Assembly: GCA_964490975.1 (NCBI GenBank)
Contig: CAZBEQ010000009.1
Span: forward strand, 1 to 64,000
Direction of reading: 5' to 3'
DNA: 64,000 bases
Source of the DNA: DTU013 sp964490975
GTDB taxonomy: Bacteria > Bacillota > Clostridia > Acetivibrionales > DTU013
Part shown: piece after piece, positions 18,460 through 27,476 of the stretch
Position numbering within the stretch: the first letter of the stretch is position 1
How the letters are laid out: each line of letters opens with the position of its first letter
Notes under the pieces: model-generated
What the model was told of the DNA's origin: nothing
What the model saw: only the letters and a program-made list of their open reading frames with translations
Databases searched by the model: none
Made by a program: the position numbers and the translations under genes

Positions 18460-18601
18460 GGATGGCAACGATTCAGACTGGTGGAGAAAGTAATAGAATG
18501 CATTAAGCTAATATGGTAGAATGATACCAATACTGTAATACGGAACAGTTGCTTTGCCCGGGGTGGGAAAAGAGCTGTTAAAGTTGAGGAGGGTGTTTAC
18601 T

Positions 18602-19657
18602 TTGAGAATTAGCGAACTGGAAAGCTTTGTACATAAGCTTGCTATAGAAAATGGCTTTTCCGGTGCGATGCATATTTCGCGTACTGGTACAGCAGACGAA
18701 ATTCATTACGAGAATGCCTTTGGTTATGCCTGTATGGATTGGAATATAGCCAACAACATTGTGACTTGCTTCAACACCGCTTCCATATCAAAAATCTTCA
18801 CGGCGTGCGGTATAATGAAATTGGGTGAACAGGGTTCATTGACTCTTGACGACAGACTTTGTGAATATCTTCATTTTGAGGGAGATCCTTTTTCAAGGGA
18901 TATTACATTGTATCACCTGTTGACCCATTCATCCGGGATTGCCGATGATGCTGATGAAGAAGCCGGTGAAAACTACGAGGATATTTTCATTGATAAACCC
19001 AATTATCGGTTCCGCAAGGCGTCTGATCTTATTGAGAACTTTATTTGGAAGCCGCCTGTTTTTGAGCCAGGCAAGGGCTGCAGATATAACAATTCAGGAT
19101 ATGTGCTGCTGGGAATTGTTATTGAGAAAATTACTGGTATGGAATATAAAGAATGGATAACGGACAATTTACTACTTCCATGGGGACTTACATCCACATG
19201 CTTCCCGGCAATGGACGGAATAAATAACAATACAGCAGAGGGGTATGTATATGAGGAGAATGAGAAGGGGACAAGGTGGAGGAAAAATATCTATTCGATA
19301 CCACCGGTTGGTACTCCAGAGGGCGGTATCTATACCACTGTAGGTGATCTGAACAGACTTCTGAGAGGATTGGCTGCGGGGAGTTTCTTCAATGAGCACT
19401 ATACGAGATTACTTTTATCACCCCAAATATACCATGCTGAGTATGGCGAAATAGAGCATTATATGGGCTTTGGATTTGAGTTTTATATGGCAGGAGATAA
19501 AATCTTCCGGATACAGAAGGATGGTTCAAATCCTGGGGTGTCGGCAGTCATGAGCTATTATCCGGAGACTGCCGCAACAATAATAATTTTAGCTAATGTA
19601 AACTGTGATGTCTGGAAGATACAGAAGAAGTTAGAAGATAAGCTTGGAATATTATAA
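18602..19657 (+). CDS. Class C beta-lactamase-like serine hydrolase
   Basis: The 351-residue protein has the fold of class C beta-lactamases and DD-peptidases. The nucleophile motif is TASISKIF (SxxK) and the second is RYNNSGY (YxN). HLLTHSSGI is a typical family block. I see no signal peptide, so it is more likely a cytoplasmic esterase/peptidase of this fold than a secreted lactamase. I choose TTG 18602 as the start because GGAGGG ends 8 bp before it; an upstream in-frame TTG at 18554 lacks a site. Confidence 0.82.
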   Translation: MRISELESFVHKLAIENGFSGAMHISRTGTADEIHYENAFGYACMDWNIANNIVTCFNTASISKIFTACGIMKLGEQGSLTLDDRLCEYLHFEGDPFSRDITLYHLLTHSSGIADDADEEAGENYEDIFIDKPNYRFRKASDLIENFIWKPPVFEPGKGCRYNNSGYVLLGIVIEKITGMEYKEWITDNLLLPWGLTSTCFPAMDGINNNTAEGYVYEENEKGTRWRKNIYSIPPVGTPEGGIYTTVGDLNRLLRGLAAGSFFNEHYTRLLLSPQIYHAEYGEIEHYMGFGFEFYMAGDKIFRIQKDGSNPGVSAVMSYYPETAATIIILANVNCDVWKIQKKLEDKLGIL

Positions 19658-19675
19658 ACGGGGATATAATTTTAA

Positions 19676-19715
19676 GGTGCCTGTCGACAGTAGATGTTAC
19701 TGCTGACAGCGCACC
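19676..19715. terminator. Imperfect hairpin between converging genes
   Basis: GGTGC/GCACC and CTGTC/GACAG arms with small bulges form a ~17-bp stem with a short loop just before the end of the opposing GAF gene. No T run follows, so termination is likely but not certain. Confidence 0.5.
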
Positions 19716-19745
19716 AAAGACCAACAAGTTTTATGCTAGCTGGGG

Positions 19746-21674
19746 CTATAGATCCAGAAATTCTTCAAGGCTGCTAAAATCACGTTTCCAAACGGCAATA
19801 TCTACGTTCGCATTTTCAAGCCCGATTGTCGTCAATATCTTGTCGTTATCAGCATCCTCTTTACTGTTGGTTATTATATAAACCGTGTTATAAGCGACTG
19901 CATAAACTTTTTCATATCTTTCAGCAAGCATACCTGACAAGTCTGGGTTCTTAAAGCTATACCCACCTGAGTGACTGACTTTTACTACAAAAAGCTCAAG
20001 CCCGTATTCGCCGGCCTGCTTGATCTCCTTTTTCAGGTCTGCCTTGAATATTCCCGCATAATCAGGCTTTAGCTTTGATTTCTGCTCTTCGAGCAGATAA
20101 AGGTTGTATAGGATCGGCGCGATATGGCCTGAGATCGTCTCGATGGTAAGAACATTTTCCTCATCGCTGATCAAACTGTCGAAAAAGTTGAATACAGTGA
20201 TTATACCCAGTATTTCGACCTCCGATCTGTCAAGGTATATCGGAGCAATCAGAGCACCTGTTATTTCTCCGAACGATTCATGCGCATCGTTGTCAAAATA
20301 TTTCTCAAGCACGTCATTGCCAATTGCCATGACAGTCCTGCCTTTGAATACTCTGTTCCAGTTTTTGTTCGTTCTAATTACCGGTAAAGCGGATTTAATG
20401 CCATAACTGCTCTTAACCGTAAATACTTCTTCCTCACTGTTGAATGTAGCTATCAGGCACTTTTCTGCCAGGAATGAAATGCTTAAGGTCTTCATAGTGA
20501 TATCTATCAAATTATCAATGTCCATTGAACTATTGATGTTTTTTACGAGTGTATTCAATGATATCAAACGATCCAGTTTATTCTGGATTATTTTCTTTTG
20601 CTCTTCAACCTGTTTGAAATGTTTAGCATTGGATATTGCTATGTATGTCGAGGAAGCCAGGCTTTCGATCAGTTCGAAAATATTCTTTTTGTAATCGATT
20701 CCTGTGACTGTTGTTCCAAGTGTTACAAAACCCAGGATATGGTCATCCTTGTTCAGAAGTATGATATACCGCGCATTCAGGGCTGAGATCTTATCTGAGC
20801 CGTTTTTGAAGATACTGTCAAAGTATTGCAGATCATCAGCGTCTGAAAGGTTGATGATTATCCTGTTCGGGTCAACAACCGAGTTTTTATCCATATCCAG
20901 AGAGATATCAAGGGCTTTGATGCTTTCGAAAATAAATCTGAAGGATCTAAGGACATATTTCTCACTTTTTTCATCATATAATATAAATCCGGTTGATGAG
21001 CTTTGTGTCAGCTCAGAAAATACATCTATGGAAAGGCTATATAGAGTATCAAGATCCAACTGGCTCAATAAAGCTTTTGACGACTGATTTATGGCAAACA
21101 GGTTGAATACTTTCTCATCAAGACTTGTATTTATGTTATTCAGCTCAGCGTAAGATGCATAATTTCTCATTGCACTGTTGCAGAGATTCATCAGTACTTC
21201 GCAAATGATATGGTCATTCTCATCGAATTGTGATGTTGGTTTTTCCGGGATCATTATAAAGCCGTTAAGCTGCGCGTCGACTATTATTGGTACAATTATA
21301 TCTATATTACATGCCCTGCATATATCTTCTTCAAAGAACCGCAGTATTGAATCCTTTCCTGTAAGGATGTTACCGTGGAAAATAGCCAGGTCATTAAGCT
21401 TTTTACTATTTATTACTTCTTTTATACCGGTGTTTATGCCCTTTTCTCTTGTCAGACGGAAGCTGCCATCCTTTAGACAATATAAAGATGAATGCTCAAG
21501 TGTCAGCAACTCATTTATAAAATCGAAAGCGGCATTCAAAATCTGTTCCGCATTCAGCTTCTGTGAAAAATAATCAACAGCCATGATAAGACCAGAGTAA
21601 CGGAACATCTTACCTGAAAGTTCTCTTTCTCTTTTTTGCTCTTCAACCTGTTTCAGAATTTCGTTATATACCAT
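19746..21674 (-). CDS. Multi-GAF-domain signalling protein
   Basis: This 642-residue soluble protein appears to hold three GAF domains (about residues 35-185, 205-355, 375-530), joined by helices with the repeated phrase VEEQK. The last ~100 residues (LFVVKVSHSGGYS to VYAVAYNTVYIIT) look like a degenerate GGDEF-type fold without the active-site motif. No kinase, phosphatase or HTH domain was found, so it probably senses a small ligand and acts through protein contacts. It follows the FapA-family gene by 27 bp on the same strand and is likely co-transcribed with it. Confidence 0.78.
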   Translation of the reverse strand: MVYNEILKQVEEQKRERELSGKMFRYSGLIMAVDYFSQKLNAEQILNAAFDFINELLTLEHSSLYCLKDGSFRLTREKGINTGIKEVINSKKLNDLAIFHGNILTGKDSILRFFEEDICRACNIDIIVPIIVDAQLNGFIMIPEKPTSQFDENDHIICEVLMNLCNSAMRNYASYAELNNINTSLDEKVFNLFAINQSSKALLSQLDLDTLYSLSIDVFSELTQSSSTGFILYDEKSEKYVLRSFRFIFESIKALDISLDMDKNSVVDPNRIIINLSDADDLQYFDSIFKNGSDKISALNARYIILLNKDDHILGFVTLGTTVTGIDYKKNIFELIESLASSTYIAISNAKHFKQVEEQKKIIQNKLDRLISLNTLVKNINSSMDIDNLIDITMKTLSISFLAEKCLIATFNSEEEVFTVKSSYGIKSALPVIRTNKNWNRVFKGRTVMAIGNDVLEKYFDNDAHESFGEITGALIAPIYLDRSEVEILGIITVFNFFDSLISDEENVLTIETISGHIAPILYNLYLLEEQKSKLKPDYAGIFKADLKKEIKQAGEYGLELFVVKVSHSGGYSFKNPDLSGMLAERYEKVYAVAYNTVYIITNSKEDADNDKILTTIGLENANVDIAVWKRDFSSLEEFLDL

Positions 21675-21701
21675 TTAAACGCCTCCCGGTACAATCGACT
21701 G

Positions 21702-23282
21702 TCATATCTCTCTCATTTCATTATCCTGAAGGAAGAAGCATGATGCGATCGAATCCTTAAATAATTCTTTAGTATGATTTTTCATTTGTATTGAAGTATT
21801 GGGATATGCTCTTTTTAATATATTGATTTCCCCCTCGCCCTTGACACGGAAGTATTTTTGCATTGTTCTGATCTCTCCCTCAAGACGTTTTACTTCGTCT
21901 TTACAGTTAAAATACTTTTCTCTGACAAGCTCATAACCGTTGTACTGCTTTGAGTTTGAATCCATTGGGTTGGGATATACCGCAAATTGCTGCTTGGCTT
22001 TTGCCAGTAGTGTTTTTGCCTTTCCGAGAGATTCCTGCAGGTCATCGAGCTCCTTCTTCATCTTGTTACGGTCAAAGCCTTTAACGATGACTTGTGTACG
22101 CTTTTCACTTTCTGTTCCTATATATGCAGCCTCAACCTTTTGCTCTGCCTCAATTACTCCTCCTATTATCTTGCCTTTGGAGGATTCAACTATGACCTGC
22201 TTTGCGGTAATGTTACTGTTCAGACAGTAAAAACCGACATAAACTATGCCGCTGCAAATAACTGTGGCATCAGAAATGAATTTTGTATATATATCCTTTG
22301 TGGATTGTATAACGGCTTTGTTTTTTCCTGCGATACCGCCTTTGATAAGTATATTTCCACCCCTGCTGACTACCTCCTTGACACTACCGATACCGAATTC
22401 GCCCAGGATCTCTATGTCATCCCTGGCAGCTACGGAAAAGTTATCTGCAATAGCTCCTTTAACAGTCAGGAATCCATCAAAGTCTATGTTTCCGGTATTA
22501 AAATCAATATCGCTGGAGATTTCAAGATAATTCGATACACCGATCCTATCTCCATTAAAATGGACTGCTCCGGTTATTTTTGCATATAGGGTCGTGACGC
22601 CATCTTTAGATACTTCGGAAACTGTGTTATGATCATAGAATAGTGGGAAACGCCTGCCCTTTAGTTGATGTACGACATCACCGCGCACAGTCTTGCCAGG
22701 GGTGCCTTCGGTCGGGTCGGTACGTTCTCCCAGCCAATCGCCTTGTTTTACTTTATTTATCAGATTTAATTCGTAATAATCCACCTTGCCATCTTCTTTG
22801 ATTTCAGGCTTAGGATCTTTTAATTCGAATAGTTTGATAACAGAGTCAACGCCATTTACGGGAGGTGTGCCCTCTGCAACCAGAATCGGTACATTGGTCT
22901 CAAGCTTGCCGAGTAAAACATCTGCTTTTACTCCGAAGATGACCCCTCTTTCACGAAGCTTGTTAATGATCTCGCGTACTAATGTACCTCTATTCTCATT
23001 TGACAATTCAGATTCATCTATACATAATGTTACATATGCCTTCATGTCGTTATCGATTACTTCTATTATTATTCTTTGATCGATTTCTCCAAATTTAATC
23101 GGAGGGTGGGGTGCATTGAGCAGGGCATTCCTGATGGCAATAAAGCTGGTTATTCTGATTTCGGGATTTTTTGTGATGATTATATTGAAATCCTGGATCA
23201 GATATCCCTTCTTGAATGTTTCAAGATAAATCCCATCTGTGTTCCTAATTATTCTAATATAATCATTTTTGATTATGTCCAT
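21702..23282 (-). CDS. FapA-family (DUF342) protein
   Basis: The 526-residue protein carries the long beta-helical FapA/DUF342 region (KVKQGDWLGERTDPTEGTPG, GFLTVKGAIADNFSVAARDD), followed by a coiled coil (~residues 400-480, MKKELDDLQESLGKAKTLL). Related proteins are described as flagellar-assembly or polar factors, but many Clostridial copies have no assigned role. The start has GGAG eight to nine bases upstream. A consensus Spo0A box lies about 60 bp before it, suggesting control at the onset of sporulation. Confidence 0.85.
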   Translation of the reverse strand: MDIIKNDYIRIIRNTDGIYLETFKKGYLIQDFNIIITKNPEIRITSFIAIRNALLNAPHPPIKFGEIDQRIIIEVIDNDMKAYVTLCIDESELSNENRGTLVREIINKLRERGVIFGVKADVLLGKLETNVPILVAEGTPPVNGVDSVIKLFELKDPKPEIKEDGKVDYYELNLINKVKQGDWLGERTDPTEGTPGKTVRGDVVHQLKGRRFPLFYDHNTVSEVSKDGVTTLYAKITGAVHFNGDRIGVSNYLEISSDIDFNTGNIDFDGFLTVKGAIADNFSVAARDDIEILGEFGIGSVKEVVSRGGNILIKGGIAGKNKAVIQSTKDIYTKFISDATVICSGIVYVGFYCLNSNITAKQVIVESSKGKIIGGVIEAEQKVEAAYIGTESEKRTQVIVKGFDRNKMKKELDDLQESLGKAKTLLAKAKQQFAVYPNPMDSNSKQYNGYELVREKYFNCKDEVKRLEGEIRTMQKYFRVKGEGEINILKRAYPNTSIQMKNHTKELFKDSIASCFFLQDNEMREI

Positions 23283-23342
23283 GATAAATACTCCATCTTA
23301 TACCAGAGTTACTGCGTACAAATAATATAGACTTTACATTTA

Positions 23343-23349
23343 TTCGACA
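23343..23349 (-). promoter_or_regulatory. Spo0A-box-like site (TGTCGAA)
   Basis: TTCGACA here reads TGTCGAA on the minus strand, an exact 0A box, 61 bp upstream of the FapA-family start. A seven-base match can occur by chance. Its promoter position and a second such site before the GHL10-amidase gene make it worth noting. Confidence 0.45.
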
Positions 23350-23561
23350 AATGCAATTCAGTCTCCTGCTTAAAATTCGACTTTTTTCCTTATAATGTGA
23401 TTATTTTAACTTTCCTAACCGGAAATGATGGGCTCTATCGGCTGGTACGACGAGACAACAGTCCTGGTGACCGCCTTCTCCACATCCGGATTTAAGGCAA
23501 GTGCTGAGAAATTGTTGTGGCATCACACAACATCGCACTACAGCATCTTTACTATAGCATT

Positions 23562-23683
23562 GCACTACCCGATTTCAACTTTAGAACGGAATTATACTGT
23601 AAAAAGGCCGTTTTATAGCCAAGCGTCTATAAAACAAGCCTTTTCCCTCGCAATAGCGTCCTAAAACGGAAATAATGAGTAGC
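23562..23683. repeat. Dispersed ~122-bp repeat, copy A
   Basis: This segment matches the reverse complement of 42271-42395 at about 75% identity. Shared blocks include ATTTCAACTTTAGAAC, CGTCTATAAA, GCGTCCTAAAA and GAGTAGC. Both copies are intergenic and stand in opposite orientation 18.6 kb apart. It could be a small non-autonomous element or a conserved structured RNA or promoter module. The rest of the 613-bp spacer (23283-23895) holds no gene I can support; a 79-codon frame at 23425-23664 overlaps the repeat and is unlike any family I know. Confidence 0.7.
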
Positions 23684-23788
23684 CTGATCAATGAATACAA
23701 CTGTTGAGGCAACATAAACACTAGGTTACAAGTGCAAATCCAGCCCAAGTTTACTTAAGTTAACATAAGTTAATGTGGTAAATTTTTA

Positions 23789-23817
23789 GTGACAAATCAT
23801 CCAGAAAATGATAAAAT
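23789..23817 (+). promoter_or_regulatory. Sigma-A promoter of the SLH gene
   Basis: GTGACA (23789-23794), a 17-bp spacer and TAAAAT (23812-23817) lie 79 bp before the start. The sequence just upstream repeats AAGTTAA-type words. Confidence 0.55.
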
Positions 23818-23895
23818 ACTGTAACAAAATGTTATAGCTTGTTATTTATTGTAGCTTATTTATTAATATCTAATTATTCTAAATTGGGGGTTTTT

Positions 23896-25272
23896 ATGAG
23901 GAGGTCGTCTAAAAAAGCTATTTCTCTCCTATTATCACTTTGTATGCTGTTATCCATCCTGATAATGCCGATTCCGGTCCAGGCAGAGGGGGCAGGATCT
24001 ATTGCAACAATGGGCCCTAATCCCAAATATGCGATAGGTCAGGAGGTGGGCGTGCTGGTAGATGATACTGACCTTTGTACTGACACGGTTGATGTCACAG
24101 TTACTTCAAATCTTAATCCAGGAGGAGTTGTTCTCAGCCTGCCAAAGGATAACTCTAACCCCGGTAAATATAGTGGCAAGATCATGATCTCAAGCGACCT
24201 CAACGATCCCGGCCAACCGAACCGCATTCAGGCTGAGAATGGAGATACAATCACGTTCAGCTACAATGACGGTGGAGAAGTAAGAAGTACAGGCATTAGT
24301 GTAGCGAACAGAGTAGGAAAACCCAGCTCTTCTGTTGATCCCTTACAACCGGTTAAGGCTTTGGAGGTCAATAGTGTATCCAACTTGTATAAAGGAAACA
24401 ATCAGATTGCAATACGCTTTCGTAATGTTAGTGCCCTGAATGGTGATTTTAGCGGACTCATAGCGGACATCAATACGGGTTCCGACGTCAAACACCTTGC
24501 ATACGATGCAGAAACGGACAGGATAGAGTACCATGACAACGATGCTGCAACATGGCGTCTATATGACGATAGTATTTCCGGTTTGGATTTCGGCAGCTTG
24601 TCGATTACTATAAAAAATGGTGATGATGTTATCGGTGACTCAAGAGTTACGCATGTAATACAGCGTATTGGGGCAAATCAGGAATTTACTTCACTTAATA
24701 ATTATCAAACAACTGACACTGTTTTATCTTTCTCCACGGATAATTCCGATTATCCGTGGAATATAGAAGAATCCCCAACTCTGAGTGCAACCGTGAGACT
24801 CGAAAATGGCACTTTGGAGTGTGAACCTAGTGTTGTTGTTATGTCTGACAACAAACTGGAATTAACTATACCTGCTAATGCTTCAGCTGCTGAGGGCCGC
24901 CGCATCGTCAGTATATATGAAGAAGGGGAGTTGTTGGCCGACTGGGCAAAGGGATATATAAAAGCCGCATATGACAAGGGAATAATCAGTCCGTACGCTG
25001 ACGGAACCTTCAGGCCTTCACAGAGTATTACGAGGGCAGAAATGGTAGAGATGCTGGTCAAGGCAATGGGGTTGAAGCCAGCCGGAGATGCTGCAGCTTT
25101 CAAGGATCAGAAGGATATACCTGCAAACGTAAGGCCTTATGTGGCAAAAGCAGCTGAGTTGAACATTATAGCAGGCAAGGGCGATGGCATGTTCCACCCA
25201 GCGGATTCATTGACCAGAGCAGAGGCCTCCAAGGTAATCATTGAAATGATTGAGGTGCTTGGAAAAATGTAA
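23896..25272 (+). CDS. S-layer-homology (SLH) surface protein
   Basis: The signal peptide is clear (MRRSSKKAISLLLSL to PVQAEG). Residues ~35-350 form beta-rich domains I cannot name. Two SLH motifs end the protein: WAKGYIKAAYDKGIISPYAD with GTFRPSQSITRAE, and YVAKAAELNIIAGKGDG with PADSLTRAEASK. SLH motifs anchor proteins to pyruvylated secondary wall polymer. Three motifs are usual; here only two are obvious. Start ATG 23896 opens the signal peptide; an in-frame start at 23839 would spoil it. Total length from this start is 458 residues. Confidence 0.9.
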   Translation: MRRSSKKAISLLLSLCMLLSILIMPIPVQAEGAGSIATMGPNPKYAIGQEVGVLVDDTDLCTDTVDVTVTSNLNPGGVVLSLPKDNSNPGKYSGKIMISSDLNDPGQPNRIQAENGDTITFSYNDGGEVRSTGISVANRVGKPSSSVDPLQPVKALEVNSVSNLYKGNNQIAIRFRNVSALNGDFSGLIADINTGSDVKHLAYDAETDRIEYHDNDAATWRLYDDSISGLDFGSLSITIKNGDDVIGDSRVTHVIQRIGANQEFTSLNNYQTTDTVLSFSTDNSDYPWNIEESPTLSATVRLENGTLECEPSVVVMSDNKLELTIPANASAAEGRRIVSIYEEGELLADWAKGYIKAAYDKGIISPYADGTFRPSQSITRAEMVEMLVKAMGLKPAGDAAAFKDQKDIPANVRPYVAKAAELNIIAGKGDGMFHPADSLTRAEASKVIIEMIEVLGKM

Positions 25273-25283
25273 TTAAGTTAAAT

Positions 25284-25323
25284 AAATAAAGCCGGAGGAG
25301 TCAATTCTCTTCCGGCTTTATTT
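25284..25323 (+). terminator. Rho-independent terminator of the SLH gene
   Basis: A perfect 13-bp stem (AAATAAAGCCGGA with TCCGGCTTTATTT, 25284-25296 and 25311-25323) is followed by T-rich sequence. Confidence 0.9.
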
Positions 25324-25343
25324 GTCTTTTCTTGAATTAATTT

Positions 25344-25399
25344 TGCAAAGCATGCTTGACAAATAGTGCAAAGCATACTATACTAAAAATGCAAAGCGC
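25344..25399 (+). promoter_or_regulatory. Promoter with three 23-bp-phased TGCAAAGC operators
   Basis: TGCAAAGCAT (25344), TGCAAAGCAT (25367) and TGCAAAGCGC (25390) are direct repeats spaced exactly 23 bp apart. The promoter TTGACA (25356-25361), 17 bp, TATACT (25379-25384) is interleaved: the middle copy lies in the spacer. The XRE regulator encoded 32 bp downstream is the obvious ligand, giving autoregulation. Binding by that protein is inferred. Confidence 0.75.
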
Positions 25400-25431
25400 A
25401 CATTGCAATATGACTTGAGGGGAGGGATTGT

Positions 25432-25638
25432 TTGAATACCAGGATTCCGGAATTACGGAAGAAGAATAAATTATCACAGGAAGAGCTTGCTTTGGCGGTA
25501 GGGGTCACCAGACAGACGATAACTTCGCTGGAATGCGGCAAGTACACCGCCTCGCTGGTATTGGCGCATAAGATAGCCAGACATTTTGGGTTGACAATAG
25601 AGGAAGTATTTGATTTTTCAGATGAGGAGGATATTTAG
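25432..25638 (+). CDS. XRE-family (Cro/CI-like) transcriptional regulator
   Basis: A minimal 68-residue helix-turn-helix protein (RIPELRKKNKLSQEELALAV, then TRQTITSLECGKYTASL), typical of small regulators paired with membrane proteins in Firmicutes. The start is TTG 25432 with GGGGAGG eight bases upstream. It heads a three-gene operon and its promoter carries three phased repeats. Confidence 0.92.
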   Translation: MNTRIPELRKKNKLSQEELALAVGVTRQTITSLECGKYTASLVLAHKIARHFGLTIEEVFDFSDEEDI

Positions 25639-25640
25639 CA

Positions 25641-26081
25641 ATGGAAAGGTTTAAAAATAAGATTCGGAAAAGAACAACTTTGATGTCGGTTGTTATAATG
25701 GGAATATTAGTTACTTATTTTGTATTATCGTTATATAAGGGCAGTCTGCCTGTCATACCCGATTTTATCAGAGGCTTCCATACCGGTGCGTTCATAGGTG
25801 TTGAACTTACATTTGTGTTTTTTATTTCAAAATACATTGATAGTTTGAGAAAAGAAGAAGCACTCAAAAAATTGTACATAGAAGAAAATGATGAGAGAAC
25901 AATCATGATCATGCAAAAGTCAGGTGCAATTGGGATGGTCATATGTATGATAGGCCTTGCAATTGGTACCATTGTGGCCGGTTTTATAAATACGACCGTG
26001 TTCTTTACACTACTTGCTGCACTTATATTTATTGCATTGGTCAGGGGATTCATAAAGGTTTATTATCATTCCACGATGTGA
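25641..26081 (+). CDS. Membrane protein of the type paired with XRE regulators (DUF2178-like)
   Basis: 146 residues with four predicted membrane helices (SVVIMGILVTYFVLSLY; FIGVELTFVFFISKYI; MVICMIGLAIGTIVAGFI; TLLAALIFIALVRGFI) and a charged loop containing YIEENDERTIMI, a block typical of this family. It starts 2 bp after the regulator and is surely co-transcribed. The biochemical function of the family is unknown. Confidence 0.8.
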   Translation: MERFKNKIRKRTTLMSVVIMGILVTYFVLSLYKGSLPVIPDFIRGFHTGAFIGVELTFVFFISKYIDSLRKEEALKKLYIEENDERTIMIMQKSGAIGMVICMIGLAIGTIVAGFINTTVFFTLLAALIFIALVRGFIKVYYHSTM

Positions 26082-26111
26082 AATAGTGTAATATGATAGG
26101 AGTTATTATCT

Positions 26112-26360
26112 ATGTGTTTGCTTTGCAATAGTATGAAAGGTAACAGTAACGAAAAAAAACATTTTATATTTAATTGGCAGTTTACGGTTGGACTATTATT
26201 ATTCAACGTCACTTTGATTGTGAATCGATTTATAGAGCTACCGGATTTTTTCCGGGGTTTTGCAGAGGGCTTTAGTATTGTGCTTACTATTTATGGCCTT
26301 CTGGCTGCAACCGTAAAATATATATGCAATCTGATCAAACAAAGTAAAAAGACTGCCTGA
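26112..26360 (+). CDS. Small membrane protein, third gene of the XRE operon
   Basis: 82 residues with two hydrophobic helices (FTVGLLLFNVTLIVNRFI; FSIVLTIYGLLAATVKYI). It shares the phrase PDFFRGF with PDFIRGF of the preceding protein, so the two may be paralogues. TAGGAG precedes ATG by nine bases. A reverse-strand TGCAAAGCA word lies at the very start of the coding region, matching the upstream operators, perhaps by chance. Confidence 0.65.
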   Translation: MCLLCNSMKGNSNEKKHFIFNWQFTVGLLLFNVTLIVNRFIELPDFFRGFAEGFSIVLTIYGLLAATVKYICNLIKQSKKTA

Positions 26361-26426
26361 AGATGGAATGCGGCAGTGCCACCAGGAATGTCGTCCTGCT
26401 GGACCAGTCAAGTTGAGTCTATTATT

Positions 26427-26492
26427 TACAAACTCAAGCTCTTACTAAGAACGGTCATTGTTAAACGTGAACCGGGAGAGCTTGAGTTTGTA
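26427..26492. repeat. Perfect 16-bp inverted repeat with 34-nt loop
   Basis: TACAAACTCAAGCTCT (26427-26442) and AGAGCTTGAGTTTGTA (26477-26492) are exact complements. It may be a stable hairpin downstream of the XRE operon or the ends of a decayed element. No T run follows on the + strand. Confidence 0.8.
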
Positions 26493-26503
26493 AGCGGTTT
26501 ACA

Positions 26504-26719
26504 TTATCTGCTGCTGTGCCAAATACCGTCTTCCATACAGACTGACTCCGGCCCGTTTCTGTTTTCAATTTTTGACCCGACCGCGTGACGTTTGTGTGCG
26601 TAAACGCAGAAGGCGTCCTTTTCGGCATTGCCTGCAGGTGCTTTGGATACGGCAGTTATATTGTTTGGATCTGTAATACTATTTACAAAAAGGCTATCTT
26701 GTCTTTTACGATTTTGCAT
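26504..26719 (-). CDS. Possible 71-residue protein, unknown
   Basis: ATG at 26719 follows AAGGGAG on the minus strand. The peptide (MQNRKRQDSLFVNSITDPNN, then AVSKAPAGNAEKDAF) has reasonable composition but no family I recognise, and its C-terminus looks random. It could be a gene fragment. Confidence 0.3.
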   Translation of the reverse strand: MQNRKRQDSLFVNSITDPNNITAVSKAPAGNAEKDAFCVYAHKRHAVGSKIENRNGPESVCMEDGIWHSSR

Positions 26720-26900
26720 AATATCAATCTCCCTTATAATTGTTATAGTCAATCGGTTAAAATTAGTGACCTTTTTTTATTATTCAACTGTATAGCAAAA
26801 AATATTCATAGCTGATTGTTGAAAGCGGAATCAACTATTCTTTAATAAAGCCCTGGGAAAATTTTATCAAACACAGTATCAAGAGTTGGAATTAGACTCT

Positions 26901-26960
26901 GAAAATCAACTAAAGTGCAATCCTACCCGGGTGACTGTATGGAAAATCAACTAAAGTGCA
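26901..26960. repeat. Two copies of a 19-bp direct repeat, IS21-end-like
   Basis: GAAAATCAACTAAAGTGCA occurs at 26901-26919 and 26942-26960, 41 bp apart. Repeated short words near one end are a habit of IS21-type elements, but no istA/istB gene is present, so at most a remnant end remains. Confidence 0.5.
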
Positions 26961-27476
26961 GGCATGGTTACATAATCATAAAATGCGTTTCATTATCAGG
27001 TGAAATGATTTACCATAACCCGGTTATTAGTCACTTATGTTTGAATATTTGTACTGTAGTTGAAATTCTATACATCGTTTACTAATTGGCGTTTGTATCA
27101 TCGTGATGTTGCGCTCTTTACGCTATTAAACAGCTTATCACACTCACTTGCCTCGATTTGATGCATTGACCATAAATTTGTTTACATGGTAAAATGTATT
27201 AACATATTTGTTAATGAAGCTTAAAAATTCCACAGTAGCCTCAAGCTTTGTGCAAAAATTCGGATGATGTGTGCTTTATTTTTGATTTTATTGAATAATT
27301 ACAGTTATAGGTACACATAATTAAAGCATTCATAACATTATGACTATACTGCGATTACATATTTGCCATTTTTCCACACAGTAATTGTAGTTTTGCACAG
27401 TTCAGGCTTGTCCGGTAAGTTGGTAAGCCGGTAAGTTGTGAGCGTTGAGTAAAATACTTATATTAAGGGAAATACG

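Larger units (their letters stand above)
26361..27476. other. 1.1-kb gene-poor region with remnant-like repeats
   Basis: No convincing full-length gene lies here. It holds a long inverted repeat (26427-26492), a weak minus-strand ORF (26504-26719), a 19-bp direct repeat (26901, 26942), and tandem GGTAAG words near 27413-27438. The composition is AT-rich. The pattern suggests decayed mobile elements or a deleted gene, which is an inference. Confidence 0.5.

Noticed and set aside
23425..23664. 79-codon plus-strand ORF
   Set aside because: It overlaps repeat copy A, the frame is not kept in copy B, and the product resembles nothing known.
26376..26815. Two short plus-strand ORFs (70 and 76 codons)
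   Set aside because: No ribosome-binding sites or protein-like composition; one runs through the inverted repeat.
26901..26960. Short CRISPR-like array
   Set aside because: Only two repeats, one 22-bp spacer, and no cas genes.
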